Positions 8,657 through 21,703 of a DNA stretch of 64,000 nt are shown here, one piece after another. Source of the stretch: Glaciimonas sp. PAMC28666 (GTDB lineage: Bacteria > Pseudomonadota > Gammaproteobacteria > Burkholderiales > Burkholderiaceae_D). The position numbers and the translations under genes are program-made. The stretch is taken from contig NZ_CP070304.1 of the NCBI RefSeq assembly GCF_016917355.1, positions 3,348,001 to 3,412,000 of the forward strand, given 5' to 3'. Each line of letters begins with the position of its first letter. Within the stretch, counting starts at the first letter, position 1. The notes below the pieces were generated by a model. It made no database searches, was not told the origin of the DNA, and saw only the letters and a program-made list of their open reading frames with translations.

Positions 8657-8692
8657 GGACCCAGCATAAGTAAAAGCACTAGGTCTGGGTCC
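8657..8692 (+). terminator. Hairpin after glyA
   Basis: Arms GGACCCAG (8657-8664) and CTGGGTCC (8685-8692) enclose a 20-base loop and are followed by GTTTCAGTT. The stem is perfect but the T-run is weak, so this may be a partial terminator between glyA and nrdR. Confidence 0.45.
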
Positions 8693-8800
8693 GTTTCAGT
8701 TAATAACTGGAATGGACCCTTATAATATGACGATAGCAAAAGAAAAATAATATCTTAGCCGATAGAGCGTCGATCAACCGTTATATAGATTGCTGCCATC

Positions 8801-9265
8801 ATGAAATGTCCCTTCTGCCATCATGAAGAAACCCAAGTTCTGGACACGCGTGTTTCAGAGGAAGGGGACGCTATCCGCCGCCGCCGCCGTTGTACAAAGT
8901 GCGACAAGCGCTTTACCACACATGAGCGGATCGAATTGGTGATGCCGGTAATCGTGAAAAAAAATGGTAGCCGTACAGACTTTGATGCGGCGAAACTGCG
9001 CGCCAGTTTGATGTTGGCGTTACGTAAGCGACCAGTTTCGGCCGAATCGCTGGATGAGGCGCTACAGAAGATAAAAGAAAAACTGCTTGCCAGTGGTGAA
9101 CGGGAGGTTCTTACCGGTCATGTTGGTGAGTTGGTCATGCACGAGCTGAAACGACTGGATAAAATTGCTTACATTCGCTTTGCGTCGGTCTACAAAAGCT
9201 TCGAGGATGTTGCTGAATTTCAACATATGATCGAAGAGTTTTCCGGACCAAGCAGAAAAAAATAG
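8801..9265 (+). CDS. nrdR: Transcriptional repressor NrdR
   Basis: NrdR represses ribonucleotide reductase genes in response to nucleotide levels. The 154-residue product has the N-terminal zinc ribbon with CPFC (3-6) and CTKC (31-34), the [18 protein letters not shown] motif, and an ATP-cone domain (about 48-140) with [20 protein letters not shown] and [17 protein letters not shown]. The glyA-nrdR order is common in Betaproteobacteria. There is no fused ribD domain; ribD lies further downstream beyond the two pilin genes. Confidence 0.98.
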   Translation: MKCPFCHHEETQVLDTRVSEEGDAIRRRRRCTKCDKRFTTHERIELVMPVIVKKNGSRTDFDAAKLRASLMLALRKRPVSAESLDEALQKIKEKLLASGEREVLTGHVGELVMHELKRLDKIAYIRFASVYKSFEDVAEFQHMIEEFSGPSRKK

Positions 9266-9375
9266 TGGTCGGAATTAGTTGCTTTGTTCCTTGCAGCTCG
9301 ACTGCGGGGTTAACGCTTTCTTATACGAGTTTGTAGCATAAGTAATCCTAAGCTTAACTTGCATCCATTTTTGCG

Positions 9376-9999
9376 TTGAAATGTGGGTGTTCGGAAAAAA
9401 AGACGATAGTATGCGTCCCTCCTTCATTCGATGTGAGGCTGGCCTTGATATCGCAATCTGCTGTTATTTCCCTTCCATTTTCCTTCACTGCACTACGGTC
9501 CGGTTTTACCTTTATTGAAATAATGATCACGATGCTTGTGGCGATTATTTTATTCGCAATCGGCACGCCATCAATGCGTCATTTCATTGTTGAAACTCAC
9601 ATGCGCATTGTTGTGAATCAGTTTGTTGTCGCCGCCACGCTGGCGCGGGCAGAGGCTATCAAGCATGGCCGCGCAGTGGTGATTTGCCGTGGTAGTAGCA
9701 GCGAATCGGGCGCGTTGTGCGCCTCCGGCGCTAGTGGCGAACGCGCCGCAAATGATTGGGGCAGCGGATGGATGGTGATGATTCCGAGTGATCGAGTGGT
9801 GTTGCTTCGACAGGCAGCACTCCATCCCCGCACCACCGTAATTGGACAGAACAAAGCGATTAAATACGATGGATTGGGGCGGCCCGGAGCGAGTTTTACC
9901 AAGTTAGTGTTTCGTCACAAGGGCAAGTTTGAGCGTGTCGTTTGTTTCAGTCGAAGCGGGCGCATAAATGTCCTTGTAGGTACGGCAGAATGCGCATGA
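9376..9999 (+). CDS. Type IV pilus minor pseudopilin, FimT/GspH-like
   Basis: A prepilin-like protein with the class III signal SGFTFIEIMITMLVAIILFAIG (cleavage expected between Gly and Phe about residue 42-43; Glu5 of the mature pilin is present), followed by a FimT/GspH-type domain with two late cysteines. The mature part is about 165 residues. The leader from the ATG at 9376 would be about 42 residues, unusually long; GTG at 9433 or TTG at 9445 would give leaders of 23 and 19 residues, and none of the three has a clear ribosome binding site. The protein is expected to be a minor pilin that primes pilus assembly or binds DNA. pilW overlaps its 3' end. Confidence 0.85.
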   Translation: MKCGCSEKKTIVCVPPSFDVRLALISQSAVISLPFSFTALRSGFTFIEIMITMLVAIILFAIGTPSMRHFIVETHMRIVVNQFVVAATLARAEAIKHGRAVVICRGSSSESGALCASGASGERAANDWGSGWMVMIPSDRVVLLRQAALHPRTTVIGQNKAIKYDGLGRPGASFTKLVFRHKGKFERVVCFSRSGRINVLVGTAECA

Positions 10000-10970
10000 T
10001 ATTTTTCAAACTCCCAAGAAAGAAGCGTCATTCGGGACACTTTCCCGCGCATCTGAAGATGCGAGAAAGCGGCGTCACCATTGTTGAGATGTTGGTCACC
10101 GTGATGATCACCATTGGATTGATTTTAGCGGTGGGCAATTTATATTTCGGCAGCCACGCAAGTTACCGGCTAAATGAGGCTCAGCTTCGTTTGCAGCACG
10201 ACGGTCGTTATGCCATGCAGCTGATGGAGACTAATCTGCGGCAAGCAGGGTTTGGGCATCTTACGTCAGCCAGCGTCAATGCCGCCGAAGTCGATAAAAC
10301 TGACTTCATTGGAGCAGACGGTAACGCGGCTCAGGGATTGCGTGGGTGTGATAATGGATTTGCAAAACCATTGTCGTTCGGGTTTGATTGCAAAAATGGT
10401 GCTGGAATGGCGGCGTTTGAAGTCGCCTATCGGGTGGCAGATAAATTTGATTTTGATAGCAGTGCTGGCACCGATTGCAATGGCTCCGCTGCTGGTTTAA
10501 TCGCGTTGCCAAAGAGCCATCCAAGCTATACAGAAGGGCGCCTGGTGTCGGTAGCTAGCAACAGATTTTTCGTCGCCATGCCCTCCGGTCGAAAAACAAC
10601 CTCATTGTATTGCCAGGGCAATAGCGGCAACGGCCGCAATGTTGCACAGCCGCTACTTAACAACGTCGAAAATATGCGGATGGATTTTGGAGTCGCGCCG
10701 ATTGATGAATTTTCGGTTCAACAGTTTTTGACGGCGACACAGGTTGATAGCCTGTCGCAGGATCAATATCGAAACTGGAAAAGAGTGGTGCGCGTAAAAT
10801 TGTGTTTGCAATTACATGCCGGCCAGTCCGGGTTTAGCACGTCGCAGCAATATGTCGATTGCAATGGAGTCGCGCAAATAGCGACCGATGGAAAATTACG
10901 TACGGTTATGACGAGTATTGTTACACTACGAAATAATGCCGCGACGACGCTATCTGATGGCGGGGCATAA
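9990..10970 (+). CDS. Type IV pilus minor pseudopilin, PilW-like
   Basis: A 326-residue PilW-family protein. After a basic leader (RKKRHSGHFPAHLKMRE) comes the prepilin motif SGVTIVEMLVTVMITIGLILAVGNLYF (cleavage at Gly-Val, Glu5 conserved). The long body has several cysteines and the PilW-typical block LRLQHDGRYAMQLMETNLRQAGF. ATG at 9990 has TAGG about 9 bases upstream; ATG at 9996 overlaps the preceding TGA (ATGA). The usual downstream partners (pilX, pilY1, pilE) are missing; only a 15-codon frame overlapping the pilW stop remains (10970-11017). PilW cooperates with FimU/PilV/PilX/PilY1 in the pilus tip complex, so the function here is uncertain. Confidence 0.85.
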   Translation: MRMIFFKLPRKKRHSGHFPAHLKMRESGVTIVEMLVTVMITIGLILAVGNLYFGSHASYRLNEAQLRLQHDGRYAMQLMETNLRQAGFGHLTSASVNAAEVDKTDFIGADGNAAQGLRGCDNGFAKPLSFGFDCKNGAGMAAFEVAYRVADKFDFDSSAGTDCNGSAAGLIALPKSHPSYTEGRLVSVASNRFFVAMPSGRKTTSLYCQGNSGNGRNVAQPLLNNVENMRMDFGVAPIDEFSVQQFLTATQVDSLSQDQYRNWKRVVRVKLCLQLHAGQSGFSTSQQYVDCNGVAQIATDGKLRTVMTSIVTLRNNAATTLSDGGA

Positions 10971-11017
10971 TGATGAACCGCCGACCGATTAGTGACAATG
11001 CAATAAAGGCAGTTTAA
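10970..11017 (+). pseudogene. 15-codon stump, possible remnant of the start of pilX
   Basis: An ATG overlaps the pilW stop codon (TAATG) and opens a frame of 15 codons, MMNRRPISDNAIKAV, followed by TAA. A start codon overlapping the pilW stop is what is expected of the next pilus gene, and PilX proteins often begin with Met-Asn/Ser-Arg-Arg. The frame then stops, and ribD begins 108 bases later. I infer that the rest of the minor-pilin operon was deleted here. It may equally be chance. Confidence 0.35.
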
Positions 11018-11125
11018 TCTGCGCGCGATTGTCTGATCGATTGCGCCGGTCACTTTTTCTGTCCGGTGTCTGTTTTTTTAACATCCTCCACTAGTTACCG
11101 CTAATTTTTTTACAGGTTCGATACT

Positions 11126-12211
11126 ATGATGCACGCTGACGTATTTATGGCTCACGCATTGCGATTGGCAGAGCAAGGCTTACTTACCAGTGCGCCAAAT
11201 CCCGCCATCGGCTGCGTTATCGTCAAAGAGAGTTTGATCATCGGCGAAGGTTATACGCAACCACCCGGTGGCAATCATGCCGAAATTGAGGCGCTAAACG
11301 ATGCGCGCGCCAAAGGTCATGATGTCCGCGGCGCTACTGCCTATGTCACGCTCGAACCGTGCAGTCATTTCGGACGGACGCCGCCTTGTGCGAATGCCTT
11401 GGTCGATGCTGGCCTGGCAAAAGTGGTCGCAGCGATGGCAGATCCTAATCCGCTGGTTGGCGGGAAGGGCTTTGAACGGCTGCGGGCAGCAGGAATTATT
11501 GTTGAAACCGACGTATTGGCAGAAGCGGCCCGTGAATTGAACATTGGCTTTTTCTCCCGTATGCAGACGGGAAAGCCATGGGTCAGATTAAAAGTCGCAG
11601 CCAGTCTCGACGGAAAAACGGCTCTTTATAACGGAGAAAGTCAATGGATCACTTCCCCCGAAGCACGTAATGACGGGCATCTCTGGCGTGCTCGCGCTGG
11701 CGTTATCCTGACTGGAATTGGTACGGTCAGTCAAGACGACCCGCAACTTACCGTGCGGGCGATTCCGGTTACGCGACAAACATTGCGTGTGCTAATCGAT
11801 AGCAAGCTCGGAATTGATCCAAGAGCGCGCATCTTAAGCGGTGAATCGACCTTGATATTCGCTGCGGTTGGAAATGCCGAGAAAGAAGCGCTCCTTCGCG
11901 AACGCGGTGCCGAGATTGTTATCGTCCCGAATGCGCAGGGGAAAGTTGACTTGCCACAAGTAATATTGGCGCTCGGCCAACGCCAGATCAATGAAGTCCA
12001 CGTCGAAGCTGGTGCCAAATTAAACGCCTCGTTAATCCGAGAGGGCTGTGTTGACGAGTTGTTGGTCTATCTGGCCCCGACCATTTTAGGTGATGCGCGC
12101 GGCATGTTCGATCTGCCGGGACTGAATAATTTACAAGACAAATTTTCCCTGAAATTTCATCAGATCAAGCAAGTTGGCGAGGATTTGCGTATCCTTGCAC
12201 GATTCAATTAA
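11126..12211 (+). CDS. ribD: Bifunctional riboflavin biosynthesis deaminase/reductase RibD
   Basis: RibD carries out two consecutive steps of riboflavin synthesis: deamination of the diaminopyrimidine from GTP, and NADPH-dependent reduction of its ribosyl side chain. The N-terminal cytidine-deaminase-like domain (about 1-145) has the zinc motifs NHAEIEAL and TLEPCSHFGRTPPCANAL. The C-terminal reductase domain (about 150-361) contains WVRLKVAASLDGKTA and SQWITSPEARND. The length of 361 residues is normal. ATG ATG at the start leaves a one-codon ambiguity. ribE follows 18 bases later. Confidence 0.97.
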   Translation: MMHADVFMAHALRLAEQGLLTSAPNPAIGCVIVKESLIIGEGYTQPPGGNHAEIEALNDARAKGHDVRGATAYVTLEPCSHFGRTPPCANALVDAGLAKVVAAMADPNPLVGGKGFERLRAAGIIVETDVLAEAARELNIGFFSRMQTGKPWVRLKVAASLDGKTALYNGESQWITSPEARNDGHLWRARAGVILTGIGTVSQDDPQLTVRAIPVTRQTLRVLIDSKLGIDPRARILSGESTLIFAAVGNAEKEALLRERGAEIVIVPNAQGKVDLPQVILALGQRQINEVHVEAGAKLNASLIREGCVDELLVYLAPTILGDARGMFDLPGLNNLQDKFSLKFHQIKQVGEDLRILARFN

Positions 12212-12229
12212 CTCTTCATTCCTATACAC

Positions 12230-12862
12230 ATGTTTACAGGCATCGTCGCAGCAGTCGGAAAAATTACTTCGGTACAAACACAAGGCGCGGGCTCAGAGGA
12301 TGGCGTTCGGCTGGAAATTGATGCGGCAGACTTACCTATGGGGGATGTGGCTCTCGGTGACTCAATTTCCCTGAACGGTGCTTGCATGACCGTCACTGGA
12401 AAATCCGATACAGCATTTACGGTTGATGTCTCAAGAGAGAGTCTCAACTGTACAGTTGGCCTGGACGCCGTAGGAGAGGTTAACTTGGAAAAAGCACTGA
12501 CATTGGCGGAGCGGCTGGGAGGACATTTAGTGTCCGGTCATGTCGATGGACTGGGTTTGGTCACCAAATTTGAGCCCGTCGGGGAATCGTGGGAGTTAGT
12601 AATACAGGCATCGCGGGATCTCGCGAAGTACTTCGCCTATAAGGGTTCCATCGTCGTCAATGGCGTATCACTGACGGTTAATCGTGTAGAAGACACAGCC
12701 GATGCATGTTTGTTCTCGATTAACCTGATCCCGCATACGATTCAAGTCACGACATTAAGGCATTTGGCGGTCGGCGTTCAGGTCAACCTGGAGGTGGATA
12801 TGATTGCGCGATATGTTGAGCGGATGTTATCGGTGTCGAATGCTGGCAACTTGCAGTCCTGA
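12230..12862 (+). CDS. ribE: Riboflavin synthase alpha subunit
   Basis: This enzyme makes riboflavin by dismutation of two molecules of 6,7-dimethyl-8-ribityllumazine. The 210-residue product starts with the family-typical MFTGIVAAVGKI and consists of two homologous beta-barrel halves (about 1-97 and 98-200), each with its own substrate-binding stretch (NGACMTVTG and NGVSLTVNRV; GHLVSGHVDGLG links the halves). It follows ribD by 18 bases in a likely operon. The genes that often come next (ribBA, ribH, nusB) are not present here. Confidence 0.96.
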   Translation: MFTGIVAAVGKITSVQTQGAGSEDGVRLEIDAADLPMGDVALGDSISLNGACMTVTGKSDTAFTVDVSRESLNCTVGLDAVGEVNLEKALTLAERLGGHLVSGHVDGLGLVTKFEPVGESWELVIQASRDLAKYFAYKGSIVVNGVSLTVNRVEDTADACLFSINLIPHTIQVTTLRHLAVGVQVNLEVDMIARYVERMLSVSNAGNLQS

Positions 12863-13385
12863 TCAGCCCCCTTTTTTTTTCGCTCCCTCTGTCTTTTTAA
12901 AGGCAGTTGGTCTGGTAGCAGCAATACATTGCTGCTATTGCATTCAGTTTCGTCAATACTGTTTCGTATTATCCCTCTGCGCGATACGGCGCTGCTTGTT
13001 AAGGCTTGGTGAGTGTGGGGAGTTGACGATATCCCGCCCCAAATGAAGTAATAAATTCTCCGGTCGCAGAATGTAGATCATCGCAGGTGCGGATTTAGCC
13101 TGAGTTCGATAAATTTTGAACTTCATCCGCCGTCCTTCCTTTATTCCTTTTTCTTTCTGCCTTTCAGCAGCTTGCACAGCGAGCTGGGCACGATTGGCTG
13201 TCGTTCGACTGCGCGTACCATCAGCGCATCATCATATAGATTAATCGCTGACGAGGACTAATGTCGCTCAGGAAATTTCATTCGGTTGCGTAGAGGTGCA
13301 TCGTGATACATCTTGCGTTGTTTTGGGTCACCCGTTCCGCCGATGCGGCGCGGCGCGTTCTTACGCTATGAACTAAAATAAAAAA
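12863..13385. other. Gene-free stretch after ribE
   Basis: These 523 bases hold no gene I can support. I looked for an FMN riboswitch, which often follows ribE in relatives, and found no match to its conserved blocks. A short minus-strand frame (12953-13177) has no recognisable features. Confidence 0.6.
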
Positions 13386-14063
13386 ATGACCAATCTGAAT
13401 AGAAAAGCGTTTCTAGGGCTTCTTCGCCTGCTTATTGGTATGAGCGTTTTATTGTTTGCTCCTGGGCGAACGCTGAATTTTTGGCAGGGCTGGGTTTTTC
13501 TTGCTGTTTTCTTTGGATCTTCACTGGCAATCACCATCTATCTCGCAAAAAATGATCCACAGTTATTGGCCCGGCGTATTAACGGTGGCCCGGGTGCTGA
13601 GAAGGTGAAAAAACAAAGCCTCGTAATTGGATTGTTATTAATAGTATTTGTGATGTTGTTTGTCCTGTCGGCCATTGATCATCGTTTGGCCTGGTCGAAT
13701 GTGCCGTTGGGGATAGTCGCACTGGGAAATCTTCTGGTCGCTCTGGGCTTCCTCATTGTCTTTTTTGTGTTCAAAGAAAATACCTACGCTTCGGCGATCA
13801 TTGAAGTCGACGCTAACCAAAAAATTATTTCGACTGGGCCCTATGCCTATGTGCGTCACCCGATGTACGCTGGCGGCATTGTAATGCTTGCAGGAATTCC
13901 ACTCGCACTGGGTGCGTGGTGGGGGCTATTGTTAGTCGTTTTGATGGTGATATTAATTGGTTGTAGGTTGCTGCTTGAGGAGGCTTTTCTGATTGAACAC
14001 CTCCGTGGTTATACAGATTACCAAAACAAGGTCAGTTATCGCTTGTTGCCATTCATTTGGTAG
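13386..14063 (+). CDS. Integral membrane methyltransferase, isoprenylcysteine carboxyl methyltransferase-like
   Basis: A 225-residue membrane protein with about five to six hydrophobic segments (for example LLRLLIGMSVLLFAPG, QGWVFLAVFFGSSLAITIYLA, SLVIGLLLIVFVMLFVLSAI, LGIVALGNLLVALGFLIVFFVF). Its C-terminal half carries the ICMT/PEMT-type signature: TGPYAYVRHPMYAGGIVMLAGIPLALG, then a membrane pair, then a Glu-rich turn LLLEEAFLIEHLRGYTDYQNKVSYRLLPFIW. The RHPMY motif and the EE pair are the usual S-adenosylmethionine-binding elements. The substrate of bacterial members is mostly unknown. It stands alone between ribE and the rRNA operon. Confidence 0.8.
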   Translation: MTNLNRKAFLGLLRLLIGMSVLLFAPGRTLNFWQGWVFLAVFFGSSLAITIYLAKNDPQLLARRINGGPGAEKVKKQSLVIGLLLIVFVMLFVLSAIDHRLAWSNVPLGIVALGNLLVALGFLIVFFVFKENTYASAIIEVDANQKIISTGPYAYVRHPMYAGGIVMLAGIPLALGAWWGLLLVVLMVILIGCRLLLEEAFLIEHLRGYTDYQNKVSYRLLPFIW

Positions 14064-14335
14064 CGACGACATTTTTTGCTCCGTAACGTGCTGAGCTGGC
14101 GTTCACGGTCAATTGTTTGCTCCACTAATAAGATACGGCAGCGGTGGCGCCTGGCGGTGTTTATCATGCAGGATCGCGGACTGGTACCGTGGACCTACGA
14201 ACGTGTTGTCTATATTAACGTCGCGATATGATTGAACAGCGCAGGAGAGGGCAGGTAGGGTTGGCTATTTTAGGGTGAATTCCCGCACTCAAAAAAGGCT
14301 AAATAACTACTTTTTAAAAATGTTTATAAAATTGC

Positions 14336-14364
14336 TTGCCAGCTTAGAGATGTGTTGCTATAGT
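14336..14364 (+). promoter_or_regulatory. rrn P1-type promoter
   Basis: TTGCCA (14336-14341) and TATAGT (14359-14364) are 17 bases apart, followed by a G/C-rich discriminator TCGGCC, which is the hallmark of growth-rate/stringently controlled rRNA promoters. An A/T-rich tract directly upstream fits an UP element. Confidence 0.75.
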
Positions 14365-14625
14365 TCGGCCTCTGTTGAAAACGACGCGAAATACACGAAA
14401 CAGCGCAAGCGGTTTTGAGGGCGAAGTGGACGATGGAACGAGGTTGTAAAGTGGGGTGTTTTGAGTGGTAGAAGGAGTTGATTTGGTTTTAAATTGTTGA
14501 AAAAAATGATTTAAAAAGAAGTTGACGAAAAGCTCGAAACGCTACATAATCTCATCTCTCTGCTGCTGACAAACAAAACGATTTGTTGGTGCTGCGAACA
14601 CTACGGTGTGACGCAAAACAGAGAC

Positions 14626-14640
14626 AGTTCTTTAACAATT
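14626..14640 (+). promoter_or_regulatory. boxA antitermination site in rRNA leader
   Basis: GTTCTTTAACAATT matches the NusB/NusE-binding boxA of rRNA operons. The same element recurs before the 23S gene at 16771-16787. Confidence 0.8.
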
Positions 14641-14838
14641 AACAGCCGATAAGTGTGGGCGTTTAATGAAAGTGCAGCGTTAATTGCTTCGGTGATTTGC
14701 GTATAACTTAAAACATTAAATGTTCACAAAAGAAGAAAAATAGGATATTTCGCAGAGTCAAATCTGAGAAGTAGCCTGTCAGTATTTTGAGTGAGCGATA
14801 GCAGCGATGCTAGGCAGCAATGCCACAAAACAGAGATT

Positions 14839-16374
<1,536 letters not shown>

Positions 16375-16461
16375 GAGTTTGCACGGACATTAAGCGTCCA
16401 CACTTATCGGTGTGTTAGTTAGAAGAAGAACAGTCATCATTAGGTAGGTGCTAATCAGGAC

Positions 16462-16538
16462 GGGTCTGTAGCTCAGTTGGTTAGAGCACCGTGTTGATAA
16501 CGCGGGGGTCGTTGGTTCGAGCCCAACCAGACCCACCA
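16462..16538 (+). tRNA. tRNA-Ile(GAT)
   Basis: A 77-base cloverleaf in the 16S-23S spacer with acceptor GGGTCTG / CAGACCC, an anticodon loop TTGATAA (anticodon GAT), a T-arm GGTTCGAGCC and encoded CCA. This is the usual first spacer tRNA. Confidence 0.98.
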
Positions 16539-16559
16539 CGTGATAGATGTACGATTTAT

Positions 16560-16635
16560 GGGGGCTTAGCTCAGCTGGGAGAGCACCTGCTTTGCAAGCA
16601 GGGGGTCATCGGTTCGATCCCGTTAGCCTCCACCA
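16560..16635 (+). tRNA. tRNA-Ala(TGC)
   Basis: A 76-base cloverleaf following tRNA-Ile, with acceptor GGGGGCT / AGCCTCC, an anticodon loop TTTGCAA (anticodon TGC), a T-arm GGTTCGATCC and encoded CCA. Confidence 0.98.
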
Positions 16636-17007
16636 TATTTACGTTTGACCCGGCACAACGCAGGGGCAATCAGTAGAAGTAAAAATCAAACCTAAGTCAG
16701 TATTTCATGCGCGTTATAGGGTGAAATAAAAAGGGATTTAGGTTTGATCTTTAGACGATCATTGGCTGTTTGTTCTTTAACAATTTAGAAGAAGTAAAGA
16801 ATTCGTCCGCAGTGCGACAGCATTGTGGATGGGTATGATTGTATCAAATCAAAAAAGTATTAAAGAGTTCTCAAAAGAGTCTGCGCTAGTAATAGTTGCA
16901 GACAAATGCGAAAACACTTTGGATACGGCAAACGCTAAAGTAATACTCATAAGTAATAATACTATGACCGGTTTTTAAGCGTGAACGCGTTTAGAAGCTA
17001 ACGTTAT

Positions 17008-17009
<2 letters not shown>
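16636..17009 (+). other. 16S-23S spacer, distal part
   Basis: Transcribed spacer without genes. It holds an inverted pair AAATCAAACCTAAGT (from about 16682) / TTTAGGTTTGAT (from about 16737), which should fold as an RNase III-type processing stem, and boxA at 16771-16787. Confidence 0.6.
16771..16787 (+). promoter_or_regulatory. boxA antitermination site before 23S rRNA
   Basis: TGTTCTTTAACAATTTA is an excellent match to the rRNA boxA consensus and lies about 220 bases before the 23S gene. Confidence 0.85.
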
Positions 17010-19887
<2,878 letters not shown>

Positions 19888-20059
19888 AACCTTAGCAGGT
19901 TGTGGGTAAGCTAATGAGATATGTGTTTGCCTGAAAAGTGCAATCATACCCAGTGCGGTGCCGACATACCCTTGTCAGCACCGCACAAGAAACAAAACCT
20001 TTACTTCTTCTAGATTGCGTTGTTTGTTGCCCTATTGGGAACAAATGACACTACAGTTT

Positions 20060-20176
20060 ATGCCTGATGACCATAGCGAGTTGGTACCACCCCTTCCCAT
20101 CCCGAACAGGACCGTGAAACGACTTTGCGCCGATGATAGTGCTGCAACCAGTGTGAAAGTAGGTCATCGTCAGGCT
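20060..20176 (+). rRNA. 5S ribosomal RNA
   Basis: About 117 bases from TGCCTGATGACC to GTCATCGTCAGGC, with the terminal stem TGCCTGA / TCAGGC and the conserved loops CCACCCCTTCCCATCCCGAACAG and CGCCGATGATAGTG. This is the last gene of the rRNA operon. Confidence 0.96.
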
Positions 20177-20184
20177 CTTATTAG

Positions 20185-20216
20185 AAAACCCTCTCCGAGA
20201 AATCGGGGAGGGTTTT
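20185..20216 (+). terminator. rRNA operon terminator
   Basis: Strong intrinsic terminator after 5S rRNA, with arms AAAACCCTCTCCGA and TCGGGGAGGGTTTT, a GAAA loop and a T-run. Confidence 0.9.
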
Positions 20217-20794
20217 TGCTTTGCGGAATCGATTTAGCACTTATCCCGCAGCACAGCACCCGCCAGCACAGCATCCTTCAGAACGATGCCCTTCACCACG
20301 ACGCCCTTCAGGACCGCACCCGCCCAGCGGATCAAAACATCGTACAGCAATAGTGAGCTCATCAAAAGCGCAGATTGTCGTCGCCGACAACCATCGATCG
20401 AGCCATGGGTACTATTTTGTATGGTTGTTCTTCTTAACTGGATTCATCTTGTGACAAGGCTATCCCCTTTTCGTGCCGCTGCACTTAGCGCATCCGGTTT
20501 TTTCGACTATCTTCTCGCTCGTTTGGCTGCACAAACGCACATAGAGCCCAGATTTATGACCGCAGCTTTAAAAGAAGCGAAAGATTCCGCGCAAAAGGTC
20601 ACTTTCGGGTGCCGATTTCGCATATTCGATCTTCTGGGCATCGTTTCATGCTCGAATTCCGTCGTACGAATTTTCCTGAAGTAGCACTTAATCCGATCGG
20701 AATATGTGTTTTTTTGTAAAATTAAGCGTGTAACGAATGAATTAAGATACGCTATGCAGGTCCTATTAAAGTTACTTACTAAAGGAAACTACAC
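20217..20794. other. Gene-free stretch after the rRNA operon
   Basis: These 578 bases contain overlapping short open frames with no family resemblance, starting in a low-complexity CAGCAC/CCTTCA-rich patch (about 20250-20330). I see no supported gene. The last part contains the promoter region of the gene at 20795. Confidence 0.55.
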
Positions 20795-21217
20795 ATGAAA
20801 AAAATCGCACTTATTCTCGGATTAACAATGGTGTGTATTGGTGCTCAGGCTACTGATTGGCAAGTTGTTGGCCAAAGCGACGTGTCGAGCCTTAAATTGG
20901 ATAAGGATTCGATCAAAGAGGCCAATGGCATACGTCAGGTATGGTCAATGTGGAATTTTCAAGAACCACGTAAAAATGAAGGAGACCCTACGTTCCCTAC
21001 ATTCAAGTCGTATCAGGATTTAACAGAATACAATTGTGCCGATAAGACCACCAGATTGGCGCGAGAAATTTTATTTGCCGAAAATGATGCTGCCGGGGAT
21101 AAGCGCGATCATTCGGATGCACTTAAAAATAGCAAGTTTGTTACACCGGTTAAAGGCTCTTTAGCTGACGGTATCATGAACAATTTTATTTGTAATCAGA
21201 CACTTGGCAGCAAGTAA
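20795..21217 (+). CDS. Secreted protein, surface-adhesin E-like
   Basis: A 140-residue protein with a clear Sec signal peptide (MKKIALILGLTMVCIGAQA, cleavage about residue 19 before TDW). The mature part (DWQVVGQSDVSSLKLDKDSI, then IRQVWSMWNF and a late LADGIMNNFICN) resembles the small surface-adhesin protein E domain found in many Betaproteobacteria, with its pattern of Trp residues, a central Cys (YNCAD) and a C-terminal Cys (FICN) that could form a disulfide. A good ribosome binding site (AAAGGAA) precedes the ATG. Its location is periplasm or cell surface. Most homologues have no known role, so the adhesin name should not be taken as function. Confidence 0.65.
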   Translation: MKKIALILGLTMVCIGAQATDWQVVGQSDVSSLKLDKDSIKEANGIRQVWSMWNFQEPRKNEGDPTFPTFKSYQDLTEYNCADKTTRLAREILFAENDAAGDKRDHSDALKNSKFVTPVKGSLADGIMNNFICNQTLGSK

Positions 21218-21628
21218 TTTTTTCGCAATATAGGAATCGGTGCTTAATCCTTTTCGGAGAATTTTTCCAGAACTGATAAGCCTGTCGTTTTACTCTCTGC
21301 CGATTCCTATTCACACTTTTAATGTGCCCCACTGATGCCCGCGCAACGACCAATCCGACGATCCGGACAGTGCATCTGATGTTCGAGCTACGGTTTGGGC
21401 CAAGATACGATTCAACGAGCAACCGAATAATGCCCGTTTTTCTTTATATATTTTGATCCATGGTCGCGCAGCAAGAAGCGCTCACGCGGGAATAATCAGG
21501 GGCCTCTGGTACTTTTCTTGCGCGGTGCTAAAAAAGTGGAAAAATAGACGGCCTTTACGGTGTTCAACGTAGATACTCTTCTTAGAGAGAAATATCCATC
21601 AAGAAAACTGTATAATTCTGGCGCGAGT
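21218..21628. other. Gene-free stretch before tRNA-Arg
   Basis: I see no coding region or RNA in these 411 bases apart from a TATAAT at 21611-21616, which could be the -10 element of the tRNA-Arg promoter (13 bases before the tRNA). Confidence 0.55.
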
Positions 21629-21703
21629 GTCGCCTTCGCATAACGGATAATGCAATCCCCTCCTAAGGGATAGATACAGGTTCGATTCCTGTAGGCGATA
21701 CCA
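21629..21703 (+). tRNA. tRNA-Arg(CCT)
   Basis: A 75-base cloverleaf with acceptor GTCGCCT / AGGCGAT, an anticodon stem ATCCC / GGGAT with loop CTCCTAA (anticodon CCT), a T-arm ACAGGTTCGATTCCTGT and encoded CCA. This minor Arg tRNA is a frequent integration target for genomic islands, but no integrase is seen next to it. Confidence 0.93.

Larger units (their letters stand above)
14064..14838 (+). other. rRNA operon upstream and leader region
   Basis: There is no protein gene in these 775 bases. The part before 14336 includes an A/T-rich block (14290-14335) that could act as an UP element. From about 14371 on it is the long transcribed leader of the rRNA operon, with boxA at 14626-14640 and sequences that would pair with the 16S 3' flank for RNase III processing. 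Confidence 0.6.

Noticed and set aside
12953-13177. 74-codon minus-strand frame between ribE and the methyltransferase gene
   Set aside because: Lys/Arg-rich sequence without family resemblance or convincing start; judged chance.
12863-13385. FMN riboswitch expected after ribE
   Set aside because: None of the conserved blocks of the FMN riboswitch could be found, and ribBA does not follow.
20286-20684. 132-codon frame after the rRNA operon
   Set aside because: Begins in low-complexity DNA, overlaps two other frames of similar size, and shows no recognisable features.
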